A model generated the notes under the pieces. That model ran no database searches. It worked only from the letters and a program-made list of their open reading frames with translations, and had not been told where the DNA came from. From the NCBI GenBank assembly GCA_003500135.1, contig DNTA01000152.1, positions 1-20,193 on the forward strand: 20,193 bases of DNA, written 5' to 3'. This DNA comes from Cytophagales bacterium (GTDB lineage: Bacteria; Bacteroidota; Bacteroidia; Cytophagales; Cyclobacteriaceae). Both the position numbers and the translations under genes were made by a program. Shown piece after piece: positions 1 to 8,029 of the stretch (its first letter is position 1; the number at the start of each line of letters is the position of its first letter).

Positions 1-689
1 TTAATAATAGACTTTATATAAATATATTTGGAGGCCTCTCGTTTACTCAAAGGTGCAAGGCGGCTTTTTTCTATTTGAACAAAGCTGCGCACCTCGTTGG
101 GTTCAAATTTCGAATATTGCCTTAAGGCCCATCCAATTGCTTTGTTTATAAAAAATTCCTGTGAGCCTAACAGTTTACGAATGTTATCGAATAAAAGGCT
201 TGCATTCGTTTCATTTTTGTACTTCAACTGGAAAAGTAAGGCACACCTTTGAAGCCATATATTTCCGGAGGCTATCCATTCCTTGGATTTCCCCGGGGCT
301 TCTTTTGGATATTTCTTAAAATATGCCCCCATTAAAGTGGAAGCAATTAAATCGACAGTATCCCACCATGGTTTGTCCACTACCATCCTTTCCATCATAT
401 CCAAACATTCCGCTTCCAGTTTATTCAGATATTTCTGTGCAAGATCAAGTGCGAAATACTGAAACTCACGTTCCGGTTGTGCCCATAAAAACAGGCAATG
501 CTCGAATAACTGATTATAATGAGGTCTGGTTTCTTTACCCAGGAATGGCCTTGAAATAGCCCGGCGTTCCGGCGATGGAATACCCAGAAATGGAAATTTA
601 TTTTTCATATACCTCTCCATCTCAGCCGCCTTTTCAGGGTTGGCATTGCTTCTGAAAGTTTTTTCCAAATGATCGAGATACTCATTCAT
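1..689 (-). CDS. alkD: AlkD-type DNA alkylation repair glycosylase (partial, 3' end outside window)
   Basis: I translated this by hand: an open frame of 229 codons starts at ATG 689 and is still open at position 1. AlkD proteins are built of HEAT-like repeats and excise bulky or positively charged N3- and N7-alkylated bases without flipping them out. Trp109, Asp113 (in WWDTVD), Arg148 and Trp187 (in NKAIGWALRQYS) fall at the numbers I recall for the catalytic and DNA-contacting residues of Bacillus cereus AlkD. The C-terminal LAPLSKREASKY is also typical of the family. The family is about 230-240 residues long, so only a few residues should be missing. The start overlaps the end of the proline symporter gene by 8 bases, which suggests translational coupling. 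Family assignment is firm; substrate range is inferred. Confidence 0.88.
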   Translation of the reverse strand, partial: MNEYLDHLEKTFRSNANPEKAAEMERYMKNKFPFLGIPSPERRAISRPFLGKETRPHYNQLFEHCLFLWAQPEREFQYFALDLAQKYLNKLEAECLDMMERMVVDKPWWDTVDLIASTLMGAYFKKYPKEAPGKSKEWIASGNIWLQRCALLFQLKYKNETNASLLFDNIRKLLGSQEFFINKAIGWALRQYSKFEPNEVRSFVQIEKSRLAPLSKREASKYIYIKSII

Positions 690-2109
690 TTGATTTGGCT
701 TTGGTTACAACACTGACCAAAATTACCGCAATAAAAGCAAAAACAAAAGATACCAGCCTTACTGATAAAATTTCATCAATTGGCAGGTTGCTCCATATGA
801 TTGTAGTGAGAGTGCCAGTGATCATACCGGCCCAAACACCTTGAGGTGTTGAACCTTTCCACCACAACATCATCAATAAAGCCGGCCCGAATGAAGCCCC
901 AAGCCCTGCCCAGGCATAAGAAACCATTTTGAAGATCAGCTCTTGTGAGGTAATGGCTATGAAGAAACCAAATACACCTACGGCAATTGTGATCAACCTG
1001 CTAAGTAATAAGAGTTGCTTTTCCGACACATCGCGCCCCAGGGTTTTATGGTAGATGTCTTCAATTACCGATGAGGTGATGACCAGAAGTTGTGAATCGG
1101 CTGTGGACATCATGGCAGCCACTGCAGCCGACACAAAAATACCGGCCAGCCATGCCGGTAAAAGGTCATTGGCCAACTGTGGCATCACGAATTCTGCATC
1201 GGCGAACTGCCCGGGGCCATAATACGCCAGGCCTACCAGACCGATAACGAATGCACCGGCAAAAGCGGGAATTGCCCAGGCGATGGCAATACGCCTGCTG
1301 ATTTTTATTTTTTTGCTATCCTGTATCGACATGAAGCGTGTGAGGAGATGGGGCTGGCCCATATATCCAAATGCCCAACTCAAACCACTAACTGCTATGG
1401 CCACGCCAACCCAACCCTTTTTTCCACCTGTCGGACTCATAAAATTACTGCCTACCTCATTCATTGCCGCACCAATCCTTTTGTGTTCAATACCCAGCTC
1501 ATATAAGCCGGCCACAGGAAGAACAACCAATGCACCGATCATGATAATACCCTGGATCAAATCGGTCCAAGCTACGGCAAAAAAACCGCCTGCCATGGTA
1601 TACAGCACGATAACTACAGCGCCCAGCACGATACCCCACTGTTGATCGATACCAAAAGTAACATTGAGTACTTTGCCGGCGCCGTTGAATTGTGCGCTTA
1701 GATAAAAAGTAAAAAAGAAGATAATGATCAGTGTCGCGGTAATTCTGATGCGCTTTTGATACCTGCCCAGCTTTTGTGCAAAAAAATCCGGTAACGTGAT
1801 AGCATTGTATTGTTCAGTTTCTTCACGAAGCTTTTGTGCTATAACGAACCAATACAAAATTATTCCCAAAACACAACCTAAAGCAGTCCAGGATTCGAGC
1901 ATCCCTACAGCATAGGCTATACCCGGCAAACCCAGAAGCAGCCATGCCGATTCACCGGAGGCGCGTTCAGAAAATGCCACCACCCAGGGGTTTAACTTTC
2001 GACCGGCAATAAAAAAATCTTGATGGGATTTATTGGCTTTATAGCTGAGAAACCCAACCACTAAAATGGTGAGCAAATATAAAACAAAGCCTATCAGGGT
2101 GTAATCCAT
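682..2109 (-). CDS. putP: Sodium/proline symporter (SSS family)
   Basis: This 475-residue polytopic membrane protein of the solute:sodium symporter family should take up proline together with Na+ across the inner membrane. Hydrophobic segments run the whole length, consistent with about 13 helices. PutP-type signatures are visible: SERASGESAWLLLGLPG near residues 48-64, FGYMGQPHLLTRFM in the middle, and AAMMSTADSQLL, which contains the Ser-Thr pair that binds Na+ in E. coli PutP (Ser340/Thr341). The E. coli Na+ residue Asp55 aligns with Gly52 here, followed by Glu53. Length is close to E. coli PutP (502). The gene lies 76 bases downstream of a LytTR regulator and its stop codon lies inside the start of the AlkD gene, so the three probably form one operon. 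Confidence 0.88.
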   Translation of the reverse strand: MDYTLIGFVLYLLTILVVGFLSYKANKSHQDFFIAGRKLNPWVVAFSERASGESAWLLLGLPGIAYAVGMLESWTALGCVLGIILYWFVIAQKLREETEQYNAITLPDFFAQKLGRYQKRIRITATLIIIFFFTFYLSAQFNGAGKVLNVTFGIDQQWGIVLGAVVIVLYTMAGGFFAVAWTDLIQGIIMIGALVVLPVAGLYELGIEHKRIGAAMNEVGSNFMSPTGGKKGWVGVAIAVSGLSWAFGYMGQPHLLTRFMSIQDSKKIKISRRIAIAWAIPAFAGAFVIGLVGLAYYGPGQFADAEFVMPQLANDLLPAWLAGIFVSAAVAAMMSTADSQLLVITSSVIEDIYHKTLGRDVSEKQLLLLSRLITIAVGVFGFFIAITSQELIFKMVSYAWAGLGASFGPALLMMLWWKGSTPQGVWAGMITGTLTTIIWSNLPIDEILSVRLVSFVFAFIAVILVSVVTKAKSNE

Positions 2110-2151
2110 ATTTATCTGGTTAAATAGTGAAAACTACACTTTTCGAACTTT

Positions 2152-2175
2152 TTCCACAAGTTTCTTAATGTGGAA
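2152..2175. repeat. Inverted repeat between the LytTR gene and putP
   Basis: TTCCACA (2152-2158) and TGTGGAA (2169-2175) form a perfect 7-base inverted repeat with a 10-base spacer, in the 76-base gap upstream of putP. On the minus strand it is followed by purines (AAAAAG) rather than a U-run, so it is not a standard terminator. It could be an operator or an mRNA hairpin that separates expression of the two genes. Confidence 0.4.
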
Positions 2176-2185
2176 CAAAACTATT

Positions 2186-3037
2186 TCAGGCTTGTAGCCC
2201 GGCAAAATTGCGTAGAAAATGATCTGAATACGTTTTTGAGAGAGGTATGCTTTTCGTTACGGGGTGTTCCATGATCAATACCAGGCCATCACGCTCTTTG
2301 CGGATTTGTTGTACTTTATCAGAATTGATTATGAAAGAACGGTGACAACGCAAAAATGAAGCGGGTTCCATGGTATCCTCAAGCCGTTTCAAAGTAGATC
2401 GAAGCAAATATGTTTTTAATTTTTGGTTTTCAAGATAGTTGATGGTAACATAATTGTCAGCCGCTTCCAGATAATACACATCGTCCCGCTTAATTGATAA
2501 TTTTAATACACCGCGTTCATCATAAAAGGGCATCATTTTAATTGCTATTTCCTGTGCATCACCTTTTTCCATAAGCGCCTCGAGTTTTTCCCGTTTGTCT
2601 TTTAAGGAAAAATACAACCACAACACGGCATAGGGCAACAAAATGATCAGTGCAGTATTTTGGATCGCGACGATTAGCGCTTCCCAAAAAACCCTGGGGT
2701 CATTTAGAACCAACTTTTCTATTAATGCATAAACCAATGCCATACAGAGGATCTCCATTCCAATCCAGATCGCATAATGCCCGTATCTTAAAACAGTGTT
2801 TTTTGATACCTGATACATGATGATCCGGCTGTTGACCACCACCAATACTCCGGCTAAAATCACGAAGCTGGAGTACATCAATAGTTCAGTACGCGAAACG
2901 TCGAACCATGTGTCAACACCAAAAGGCGCATAAATATTGATAAAAAGCAATGCAAATGCTGCCGTAAATATGACCGTCTTGAAAATATTGCCCTTATCGG
3001 TCAGATAATGTGGTATGGGATGTTCCCAGATTTCCAT
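2186..3037 (-). CDS. Membrane-anchored LytTR-family transcription regulator
   Basis: This 283-residue protein has an N-terminal half with four hydrophobic segments (about residues 20-38, 50-70, 82-106 and 122-146) and a C-terminal LytTR DNA-binding domain (about 170-280). Typical LytTR features are VYYLEAADNYVTINY, LLRSTLKRLED, FLRCHRSFIIN and the closing PLSKTYSDHF. There is no response-regulator receiver domain, so the membrane part probably senses the signal or recruits a partner directly. This membrane-plus-LytTR layout is common in Bacteroidota. It is first in a same-strand set with putP and alkD and may control itself and those genes. The signal is unknown. The start at 3037 gives a soluble N-terminal stretch before the first helix; no strong ribosome binding site is seen. 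Confidence 0.85.
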   Translation of the reverse strand: MEIWEHPIPHYLTDKGNIFKTVIFTAAFALLFINIYAPFGVDTWFDVSRTELLMYSSFVILAGVLVVVNSRIIMYQVSKNTVLRYGHYAIWIGMEILCMALVYALIEKLVLNDPRVFWEALIVAIQNTALIILLPYAVLWLYFSLKDKREKLEALMEKGDAQEIAIKMMPFYDERGVLKLSIKRDDVYYLEAADNYVTINYLENQKLKTYLLRSTLKRLEDTMEPASFLRCHRSFIINSDKVQQIRKERDGLVLIMEHPVTKSIPLSKTYSDHFLRNFAGLQA

Positions 3038-3195
3038 TTTTTCGATTGGCTTCGGATCAACTTCAAATATTCAACTTTTCTGGCTTTTTACATCATATGG
3101 GGCGAAAAACTTCTTCAGATTTTTACCCCTGAATACCTGAATTCACCACTATATAGCTTGCTTTATCCCATATATATGTCGCCTGACCCTTTTAA

Positions 3196-3226
3196 TTGCC
3201 TGAGAACTCTGCACCCATTTAATTTG
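3196..3226 (+). promoter_or_regulatory. Candidate Bacteroidota-type promoter for the DUF6051-like gene
   Basis: TTG at 3196-3198 and TTAATTTG at 3219-3226 are 20 bases apart, close to the Bacteroidota consensus of TTG/TTTG, about 19 bases, TAnnTTTG; one base of the -7 element deviates. Transcription would start near 3232, giving a leader of about 20 bases before ATG 3252. Confidence 0.4.
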
Positions 3227-3251
3227 ATTTCAAATAAGAACCAGGCATAAT

Positions 3252-4433
3252 ATGGATTACATACCCTTGTATCATTATTTACACAAGCGATTTTCACTTA
3301 ATCAGGAGTTTGTAGAGTTGGATGAGGTGGGTTTGTCGATCCGGAACTTCAATTTTTCATCTGACCCCGATATTTTGGATCGTGAAAACCATTATGATTT
3401 TGAAGAAAGTCATCCACTTTATGCAATTTCGGATGCTAAAATTTCTGAAAACAATGAATTCCGATACAGTTTGGTTATGCCACAGCACGCCAAACCAACA
3501 TTTGATAAGGTGATCCTGTTGTTACATGGTTTGAATGAAAGAAAGTGGGAAAAATACCTGCCCTGGGCAGCTTCCATGGTTCATCAAACCGGATTGCCGG
3601 TTGTAATGTTCCCGATTTCCTTTCATATGGACCGGGCGCCGGAAAAGTGGAATGACCCAAGAAGCATCTACCCCCTGCTTAAACAAAAGGCCCGTGAAGA
3701 ACAGTTTAGATTTGATACCTCTACCTCAATCGCCAACTACGCGCTGAGTGAACGATTGATACAGTCACCCGGGCGTTTTTTCACGTCAGGGTATCAATCT
3801 ATTAACGATGTGCACCATCTTATCGCATCTATTCAGGAGGGGATTCACCCGAATTTTGAAAAGGGCACATTGGTCAACATATTTGCATACTCCATAGGGG
3901 CCTTTTTAACTGAAATTTTGATGATCGCCAATCCGGAAGGATTGTTGGATCAGTCAAGATTTGTCTTCTTTTGCGGTGGCGCCCTGTTTTCGGGTATAAA
4001 TCCTACTTCAAAGTACATATTGAATAAAACGGCCTTTGACCGCATACAGGAATACTACCTTCACGAGCTTGAAACCAAAGAAGTTCAAAAGGGCATTTAT
4101 GGTGACATATTGTCTGAACACCCGTTTGGAGAGGCTTTTCGTGCTATGATGTGCCCTCACAAATTCACCGCTAAACGTGAAAAAGTCTTTGATTTTTACA
4201 GTAAAAATATAAAAGCCATTACTTTGAAAAAAGATGAAGTAGTTCCTTCCAAAGAGGTATACCAGACTTTTGCGCACAGCTTTTTAAAACACAGGAAACA
4301 GGTGGAGGAGCTCGATTTTGATTACCCATATAGCCATGAGCTTCCGTTCGATGCCAAGTTGACCAATTACGAAGAGCGCATTAACCGGCATTATGCCGAT
4401 TTCATGAATCGTTCAGCAACATTTTTAGCTTAA
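3252..4433 (+). CDS. DUF6051-like alpha/beta hydrolase
   Basis: This 393-residue cytoplasmic protein has no signal peptide and an apparent alpha/beta-hydrolase layout. The strand and oxyanion-type turn VILLLHGLNE lies at residues 87-96. A nucleophile elbow FAYSIGAF has Ser214 in an A-x-S-x-G variant of GxSxG. Asp328 in LKKDEVVP and His362 in PYSHELPF are plausible acid and base of the triad. The phrases LPVVMFPISFHMDRAP and VFFCGGALFSG resemble a Bacteroidota family I know as DUF6051, whose substrate is not established. The gene has its own promoter candidate and lies divergent from the LytTR regulator, 214 bases away. Esterase or lipase activity is inference from the triad only. Confidence 0.72.
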   Translation: MDYIPLYHYLHKRFSLNQEFVELDEVGLSIRNFNFSSDPDILDRENHYDFEESHPLYAISDAKISENNEFRYSLVMPQHAKPTFDKVILLLHGLNERKWEKYLPWAASMVHQTGLPVVMFPISFHMDRAPEKWNDPRSIYPLLKQKAREEQFRFDTSTSIANYALSERLIQSPGRFFTSGYQSINDVHHLIASIQEGIHPNFEKGTLVNIFAYSIGAFLTEILMIANPEGLLDQSRFVFFCGGALFSGINPTSKYILNKTAFDRIQEYYLHELETKEVQKGIYGDILSEHPFGEAFRAMMCPHKFTAKREKVFDFYSKNIKAITLKKDEVVPSKEVYQTFAHSFLKHRKQVEELDFDYPYSHELPFDAKLTNYEERINRHYADFMNRSATFLA

Positions 4434-4486
4434 TTAAGCCTTTCTTCATTATTGGGGTTTCCTTTAATTTTAAGTTCCATGTTTTT

Positions 4487-4528
4487 TTGATGTTGTTTTT
4501 ATCTATATTCAATAATATTCAACATCAA
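4487..4528. repeat. 9-base inverted repeat just upstream of the start codon
   Basis: TTGATGTTG (4487-4495) and CAACATCAA (4520-4528) are perfect inverted copies with a 24-base spacer, ending 2 bases before ATG 4531. In RNA this would place a stem across the ribosome landing region of the next gene; in DNA it could be an operator. It has no adjoining U-run. Confidence 0.4.
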
Positions 4529-4530
4529 CA

Positions 4531-4941
4531 ATGATGTTTATTTTTGAAAACCCCACGGGTAGCGCCTATTGCGATGACCAGTATTTTCTGTTGTATTTAT
4601 CCTATAATGGGTTAATTAACAACAAAATAGAAGAGGGCATTGAAGTTATGAAAAAATCAATGGATTACTGTTACGGTAAAAAAGTATTAGGTGTAATAAG
4701 TGATTTAAGAGCGATTCACGGTAATTTCAGTAAAGCATTGGAGTTTGTTGAATACCAGTACATTCCTCGGCTCATAAAATATGGAATGAAATGGGTTGTG
4801 CATATTGCCCCCCGCGACCTTCTTGTTCAGCATTTAACTGAAAAAATCCATGAGATGAACCAAAGTATTGAATTTAAACTATTTGAGACCTTCGACGTTG
4901 CCGACCAATGGATCAAGGAAAAAGATCGTAAATACAAATAA
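4531..4941 (+). CDS. Small SpoIIAA/STAS-like protein of unknown function
   Basis: This 136-residue soluble protein has no signal peptide or membrane segment. The pattern of an N-terminal strand, a central GVISDLRAIHG loop-like segment, and a late FKLFETFDVADQWIKE helix resembles the SpoIIAA-like (STAS/SEC14) domain proteins that are common and mostly uncharacterised in Bacteroidota. No catalytic residues are evident. A second ATG follows the first directly, so the protein may start one residue later. It lies 97 bases after the DUF6051-like gene and is preceded by an inverted repeat. The family suggestion is by pattern only and could be wrong; the coding call itself is good. Confidence 0.6.
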   Translation: MMFIFENPTGSAYCDDQYFLLYLSYNGLINNKIEEGIEVMKKSMDYCYGKKVLGVISDLRAIHGNFSKALEFVEYQYIPRLIKYGMKWVVHIAPRDLLVQHLTEKIHEMNQSIEFKLFETFDVADQWIKEKDRKYK

Positions 4942-4943
4942 CC

Positions 4944-4992
4944 TGATAAAACGGATTTATCACCTCTTCTCAATAATATTTCTTTTATTGAG
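4944..4992 (+). terminator. Two tandem hairpins between the STAS-like gene and the exchanger gene
   Basis: The first stem is TGATAAA (4944-4950) with TTTATCA (4956-4962) around a 5-base loop. The second is CTCAATAA (4969-4976) with TTATTGAG (4985-4992) around an 8-base loop, followed by TTATTATAATTC. The stems are AT-rich and the U-run is imperfect, so this is a possible weak terminator of the upstream gene or a leader structure of the exchanger at 5031. Confidence 0.35.
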
Positions 4993-5030
4993 TTATTATA
5001 ATTCAAAAAATTCAGTATGTAAGGGATATA

Positions 5031-6053
5031 ATGGATTTGAATTTCGCCATTGTTTTGTTCTTGATATCCGCTGCTATTATCGCAGTAGCAGGAACCATGC
5101 TTGCCAAGGTGGCTGATCAGCTTGCCGATCTCACGGGCATGGGTGAAGCCCTTTTTGGGGCAATATTTCTAGGAAGCGCCACGTCTCTTCCCGGAATAAT
5201 TACCTCGGTGGTAGCTGCTGCTGATGGTCATGCTGAACTTGCCATCAGCAATGCAATAGGTGGAATAGCCGCCCAAACATTTTTTCTGTCCATTGCAGAC
5301 CTGTCCTATCCAAGAGCCAATCTGGAACATGCCGCTGCCTCATTTCCCAACCTGATGCAGGGAGTATTATTAGTTGCTCTCCTTTCCTTTGTTTTGCTAG
5401 GTATGTCAACCCCGCCCGTAACCATATTTGCTGTAAACCCCGTTTCTATTCTAATGTTGATCGTATATGTGGCAGGTTCACGAAAGATCTCGAATGCACG
5501 ATTACGCCCTATGTGGAGGCCCCGCCATACTACTCATACCGTCAAGGATGAACCCAATCCCAATTATCTAAAAAAATTGAGTTTATCCAATGTGGCCATT
5601 CGTTTTATAATATTAGTTGTCGCCGTCGGGGCAGCCGGTTTCGCCGTGGCAAAATCAGGCATTGCTATTGTAGCTCAAACTGCCTTGTCAGAAAGTTTTG
5701 TTGGGGCAATTTTTACTGCTGTGGCTACTTCATTACCCGAACTCATTGTAAGTATTGCTTTGGTAAGACAAAGGGCCTTAACACTGGCTGTGGGCAACAT
5801 CATTGGCGGCAATTCTTTTGATGTCCTGTTTATTGCCTTTGCCGATGTGGCTTATCGCGATGGAAGTATTTTACATGCCATTAGCAGCGATCAGGTTTTA
5901 ATCATTGCTTTAACATTACTTATGACAAGCACCTTAATTCTCGGTTTGCTTATTCGAGAAAAGAAAGGGATTGGAAAGATCGGATGGGAAAGTTTTATAG
6001 TAATATTGCTCTATCTCGCCGGTAATGTGACTTTATACTTTATGGGCGGATAG
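5031..6053 (+). CDS. CaCA-superfamily cation exchanger with an altered first alpha repeat
   Basis: This 340-residue inner-membrane protein has about ten hydrophobic segments and two inverted alpha repeats, as in Na+/Ca2+ exchangers. Repeat 1 (about residues 36-90) reads GSATSLPGIITS and NAIGGIAAQ; repeat 2 (about 221-270) reads AVATSLPELIVS and GNIIGGNSFDVLF. In the family, each repeat normally has an acidic residue after SLP. Here repeat 1 has Gly55 in that place and Gln82 where Asn is usual, while repeat 2 keeps Glu237 and Asp264. The loop between the halves (about 151-182) is charged and cytoplasmic-like. It probably exchanges a cation for Na+ or H+, but the loss of one ligand suggests altered specificity. 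AAGGG lies just upstream of ATG 5031 as a possible ribosome binding site. Confidence 0.8.
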   Translation: MDLNFAIVLFLISAAIIAVAGTMLAKVADQLADLTGMGEALFGAIFLGSATSLPGIITSVVAAADGHAELAISNAIGGIAAQTFFLSIADLSYPRANLEHAAASFPNLMQGVLLVALLSFVLLGMSTPPVTIFAVNPVSILMLIVYVAGSRKISNARLRPMWRPRHTTHTVKDEPNPNYLKKLSLSNVAIRFIILVVAVGAAGFAVAKSGIAIVAQTALSESFVGAIFTAVATSLPELIVSIALVRQRALTLAVGNIIGGNSFDVLFIAFADVAYRDGSILHAISSDQVLIIALTLLMTSTLILGLLIREKKGIGKIGWESFIVILLYLAGNVTLYFMGG

Positions 6054-6056
6054 CCA

Positions 6057-7073
6057 TTATTTTTCGTGAACAAAATTCGTGACCCCAATTGTTTCGAGCC
6101 ATATCCATACAATAAAAACTATATAAAGCCCCAGCAATATCCAGCCTTCCCAAGAGAATAAAGTCAGGCGAGTTCGTAAAAATGTAAATAATACTATGGT
6201 AGCTACCGTTAGGAAAAACATCATGGGAATAGCTACTGAAAAATCGACGTTAGCAGTTCCGGCAATCATAATTCCGGCCGGAATGGCCACCAGAAGATCA
6301 AAAACATTGCTGCCTAAAACATTACCAATACTTACCATTCCGTTCTTTCTTGTGGCAACTTTAATGCTTACCACCGCATCGGGCACACTGGTGGCGGCGG
6401 CAACCACAGTGACACCCCAAATAAAGCTGGGGGTATTGAAATATTCGCCAAAGAAAATAGCGCTGCGCACAAGGCCCTCTACACTACCTAAAATAAGCAA
6501 CAGGCTCAACAACAACTTCAGCCACTCTTTGCCCGGTTTAATATCCGGTTTTTCGCGTTTCTCATTTTCGCGATATTCGCTGGTATCCTGTTGTTGCAAA
6601 AAAAGATATAAAACATAAAGCCCAAGAGGTATTAGGGCTATATTTCTGGTCATATTCCCTTTCAGTTCACCACCATCTACGGGATGGTAAATTACCGCAA
6701 GGGAAAAAGCCAATAGTAATACCGCGACCGAAGTAATATAAAACTGAGCGTCTTTATATACCAGCGCCCTATCGGTTTTTAGCTTTCCGGCAAGTATCAC
6801 GCTTATTCCCGGAATAACCAAAATATTAAAAATAGCAGAACCCACAATTGCGGAAACCCCAAGATCAAATTCACCATGTATCAATGTTGAAAGCACCGTG
6901 GTAGATAGCTCGGGGAAACTTGATCCTACAGCGGTTATAATGCTCCCCTGCACCAAGGGAGGCAATTGATAATATTTGGCAAGGGCTTCGGATGAAGATT
7001 CCAGTAAGTCGCCTCCTTTCCAAACGATCAAAGATGCCGCAAGGGTTATGAAAATATAAAGTATCAGCTCCAT
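6057..7073 (-). CDS. Calcium/sodium antiporter, CaCA superfamily
   Basis: This 338-residue polytopic membrane protein has two alpha repeats: AVGSSFPELSTTV plus VGSAIFNILVIPG (Glu55, Asn83) and AAATSVPDAVVSI plus GNVLGSNVFDLL (Asp232, Asp259). This is close to the canonical set of ion ligands, with Asp instead of Glu in repeat 2. The expected role is extrusion of Ca2+ in exchange for Na+ or H+. A charged loop (about residues 162-183, rich in Glu and Lys) separates the halves. The gene ends 3 bases from the end of another CaCA gene on the opposite strand, and its start lies 3 bases beyond the end of the broken permease gene, so it was probably the last gene of that transcription unit. It appears intact. 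Confidence 0.85.
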   Translation of the reverse strand: MELILYIFITLAASLIVWKGGDLLESSSEALAKYYQLPPLVQGSIITAVGSSFPELSTTVLSTLIHGEFDLGVSAIVGSAIFNILVIPGISVILAGKLKTDRALVYKDAQFYITSVAVLLLAFSLAVIYHPVDGGELKGNMTRNIALIPLGLYVLYLFLQQQDTSEYRENEKREKPDIKPGKEWLKLLLSLLLILGSVEGLVRSAIFFGEYFNTPSFIWGVTVVAAATSVPDAVVSIKVATRKNGMVSIGNVLGSNVFDLLVAIPAGIMIAGTANVDFSVAIPMMFFLTVATIVLFTFLRTRLTLFSWEGWILLGLYIVFIVWIWLETIGVTNFVHEK

Positions 7074-7076
7074 GTA

Positions 7077-7892
7077 CTATAAATTACCTAAGGCATAAAC
7101 TATTTGAAAAATAAGCAACCCAAGGCTAAGAAAAAAACCAATTACCGGAACAGCTCTAGGGTAAACCCGAATACCTTTCGGATGTGCCTCTCTTTTTTTA
7201 AGCCTCCACAAAGCCAGGTTTATCATAATAAATACGGATATCAAAATATAATTTGTTGCCTTCGCAAGCGATTCAAGATTAAATAGCAGGGCGAGCGCTA
7301 AAATAACTACAATAGAAATTATAGTGGGCCCAATTGGGGCCTTGGTTTTTGGATTGACACGCCCGAAAAGATGAGGCGCCATTTCTTTCTCCGCCATTCC
7401 GTACAAAACCCTGGCAATCATTACTATTTATACCAATACCCCGTTAATTATGGCTACCAGGCTTATAGCGCTAATGATTTTGGGGTAATTCTCACCTTTT
7501 TCAGCCAAAATATCGGCAAGAGGAGCTTCACTTTTATCCAAAGCTTCGGGTGAAAGCCCTAAACTTGCAATGGTGGATACCAGTAGGTACAAAAATGCGG
7601 GAATGACGAGTGAAATAATGATAGCTCGCGGCTTATCCCTATTGGGCCGCTTGGCTTCTTCGGCAATATTAAAACCCGGAACAAGCTCAGGCCACCGTTC
7701 GGAAAATGCGGCCAGGATTGCTGCAAAAAGAAAGGCAAGTGGCGCCAGCATCCCGCCCTCTCCACCTACTTTTCCAAGCAACTCATAAATGCCCAACCCC
7801 AGTATAGTACCAACACCATAAAATACAAGTTGAGGCAGTGAAAGACTCCTTTTAAGTGAAGTGTTGTTTTTTTGATTTTTCCGCTTATTCAT
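7077..7892 (-). pseudogene. Amino-acid permease (APC family) remnant: internal deletion and nonsense codon
   Basis: The N-terminal part, from MNKRKNQ at 7892, has SLPQLVFYGVGTILGLGIYELLGKVGG, a typical APC first helix. The text then jumps at about 7670-7705 from helix 2 (LAAFSERWPEL) to the segment GFNIAEEAKRPNRDKPRA, which in full-length permeases follows helix 6. Roughly 130-160 residues are missing, apparently in frame. A TAA stop at 7428-7430 interrupts GVLV-IVMIARVLYGMAEKEMAP, where relatives usually have Gln; a single CAA to TAA change would explain it. The rest continues in frame to 7077. About 270 codons remain against some 430 for the family. An upstream ATG at 7991 gives an unconvincing 33-residue extension. 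The protein cannot have a complete transport core. The gene is divergent from a broken sensor kinase. Confidence 0.85.
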
Positions 7893-8029
7893 AACAAAAC
7901 CATGTTGGGCATTATATAACATAGAAATGTACCTTAAATATGCAAAGCCCATCCTTTGACTTATTAAGCTATTCCATTCGATTAAAAACAATAATTTATC
8001 ATCTTCCTTTATAGGTTAAAGTACTGAAC

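Noticed and set aside
323..559. 78-codon plus-strand frame at the left end
   Set aside because: It is antisense to the AlkD gene, whose catalytic residues and family ending are clear.
3008..3250. 80-codon plus-strand frame between the LytTR and hydrolase genes
   Set aside because: It starts inside the LytTR gene on the other strand, has no family character and covers the promoter candidate of the hydrolase gene.
4428..4439. Perfect 12-base palindrome GCTTAATTAAGC over the stop of the hydrolase gene
   Set aside because: It can form only a 4-base stem and lacks a solid U-run; it is probably chance and not a terminator.
5031..7073. Inverted duplication as the origin of the two exchanger genes
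   Set aside because: The proteins share only family motifs and differ throughout, including at ion-site residues, so a recent duplication is not supported.
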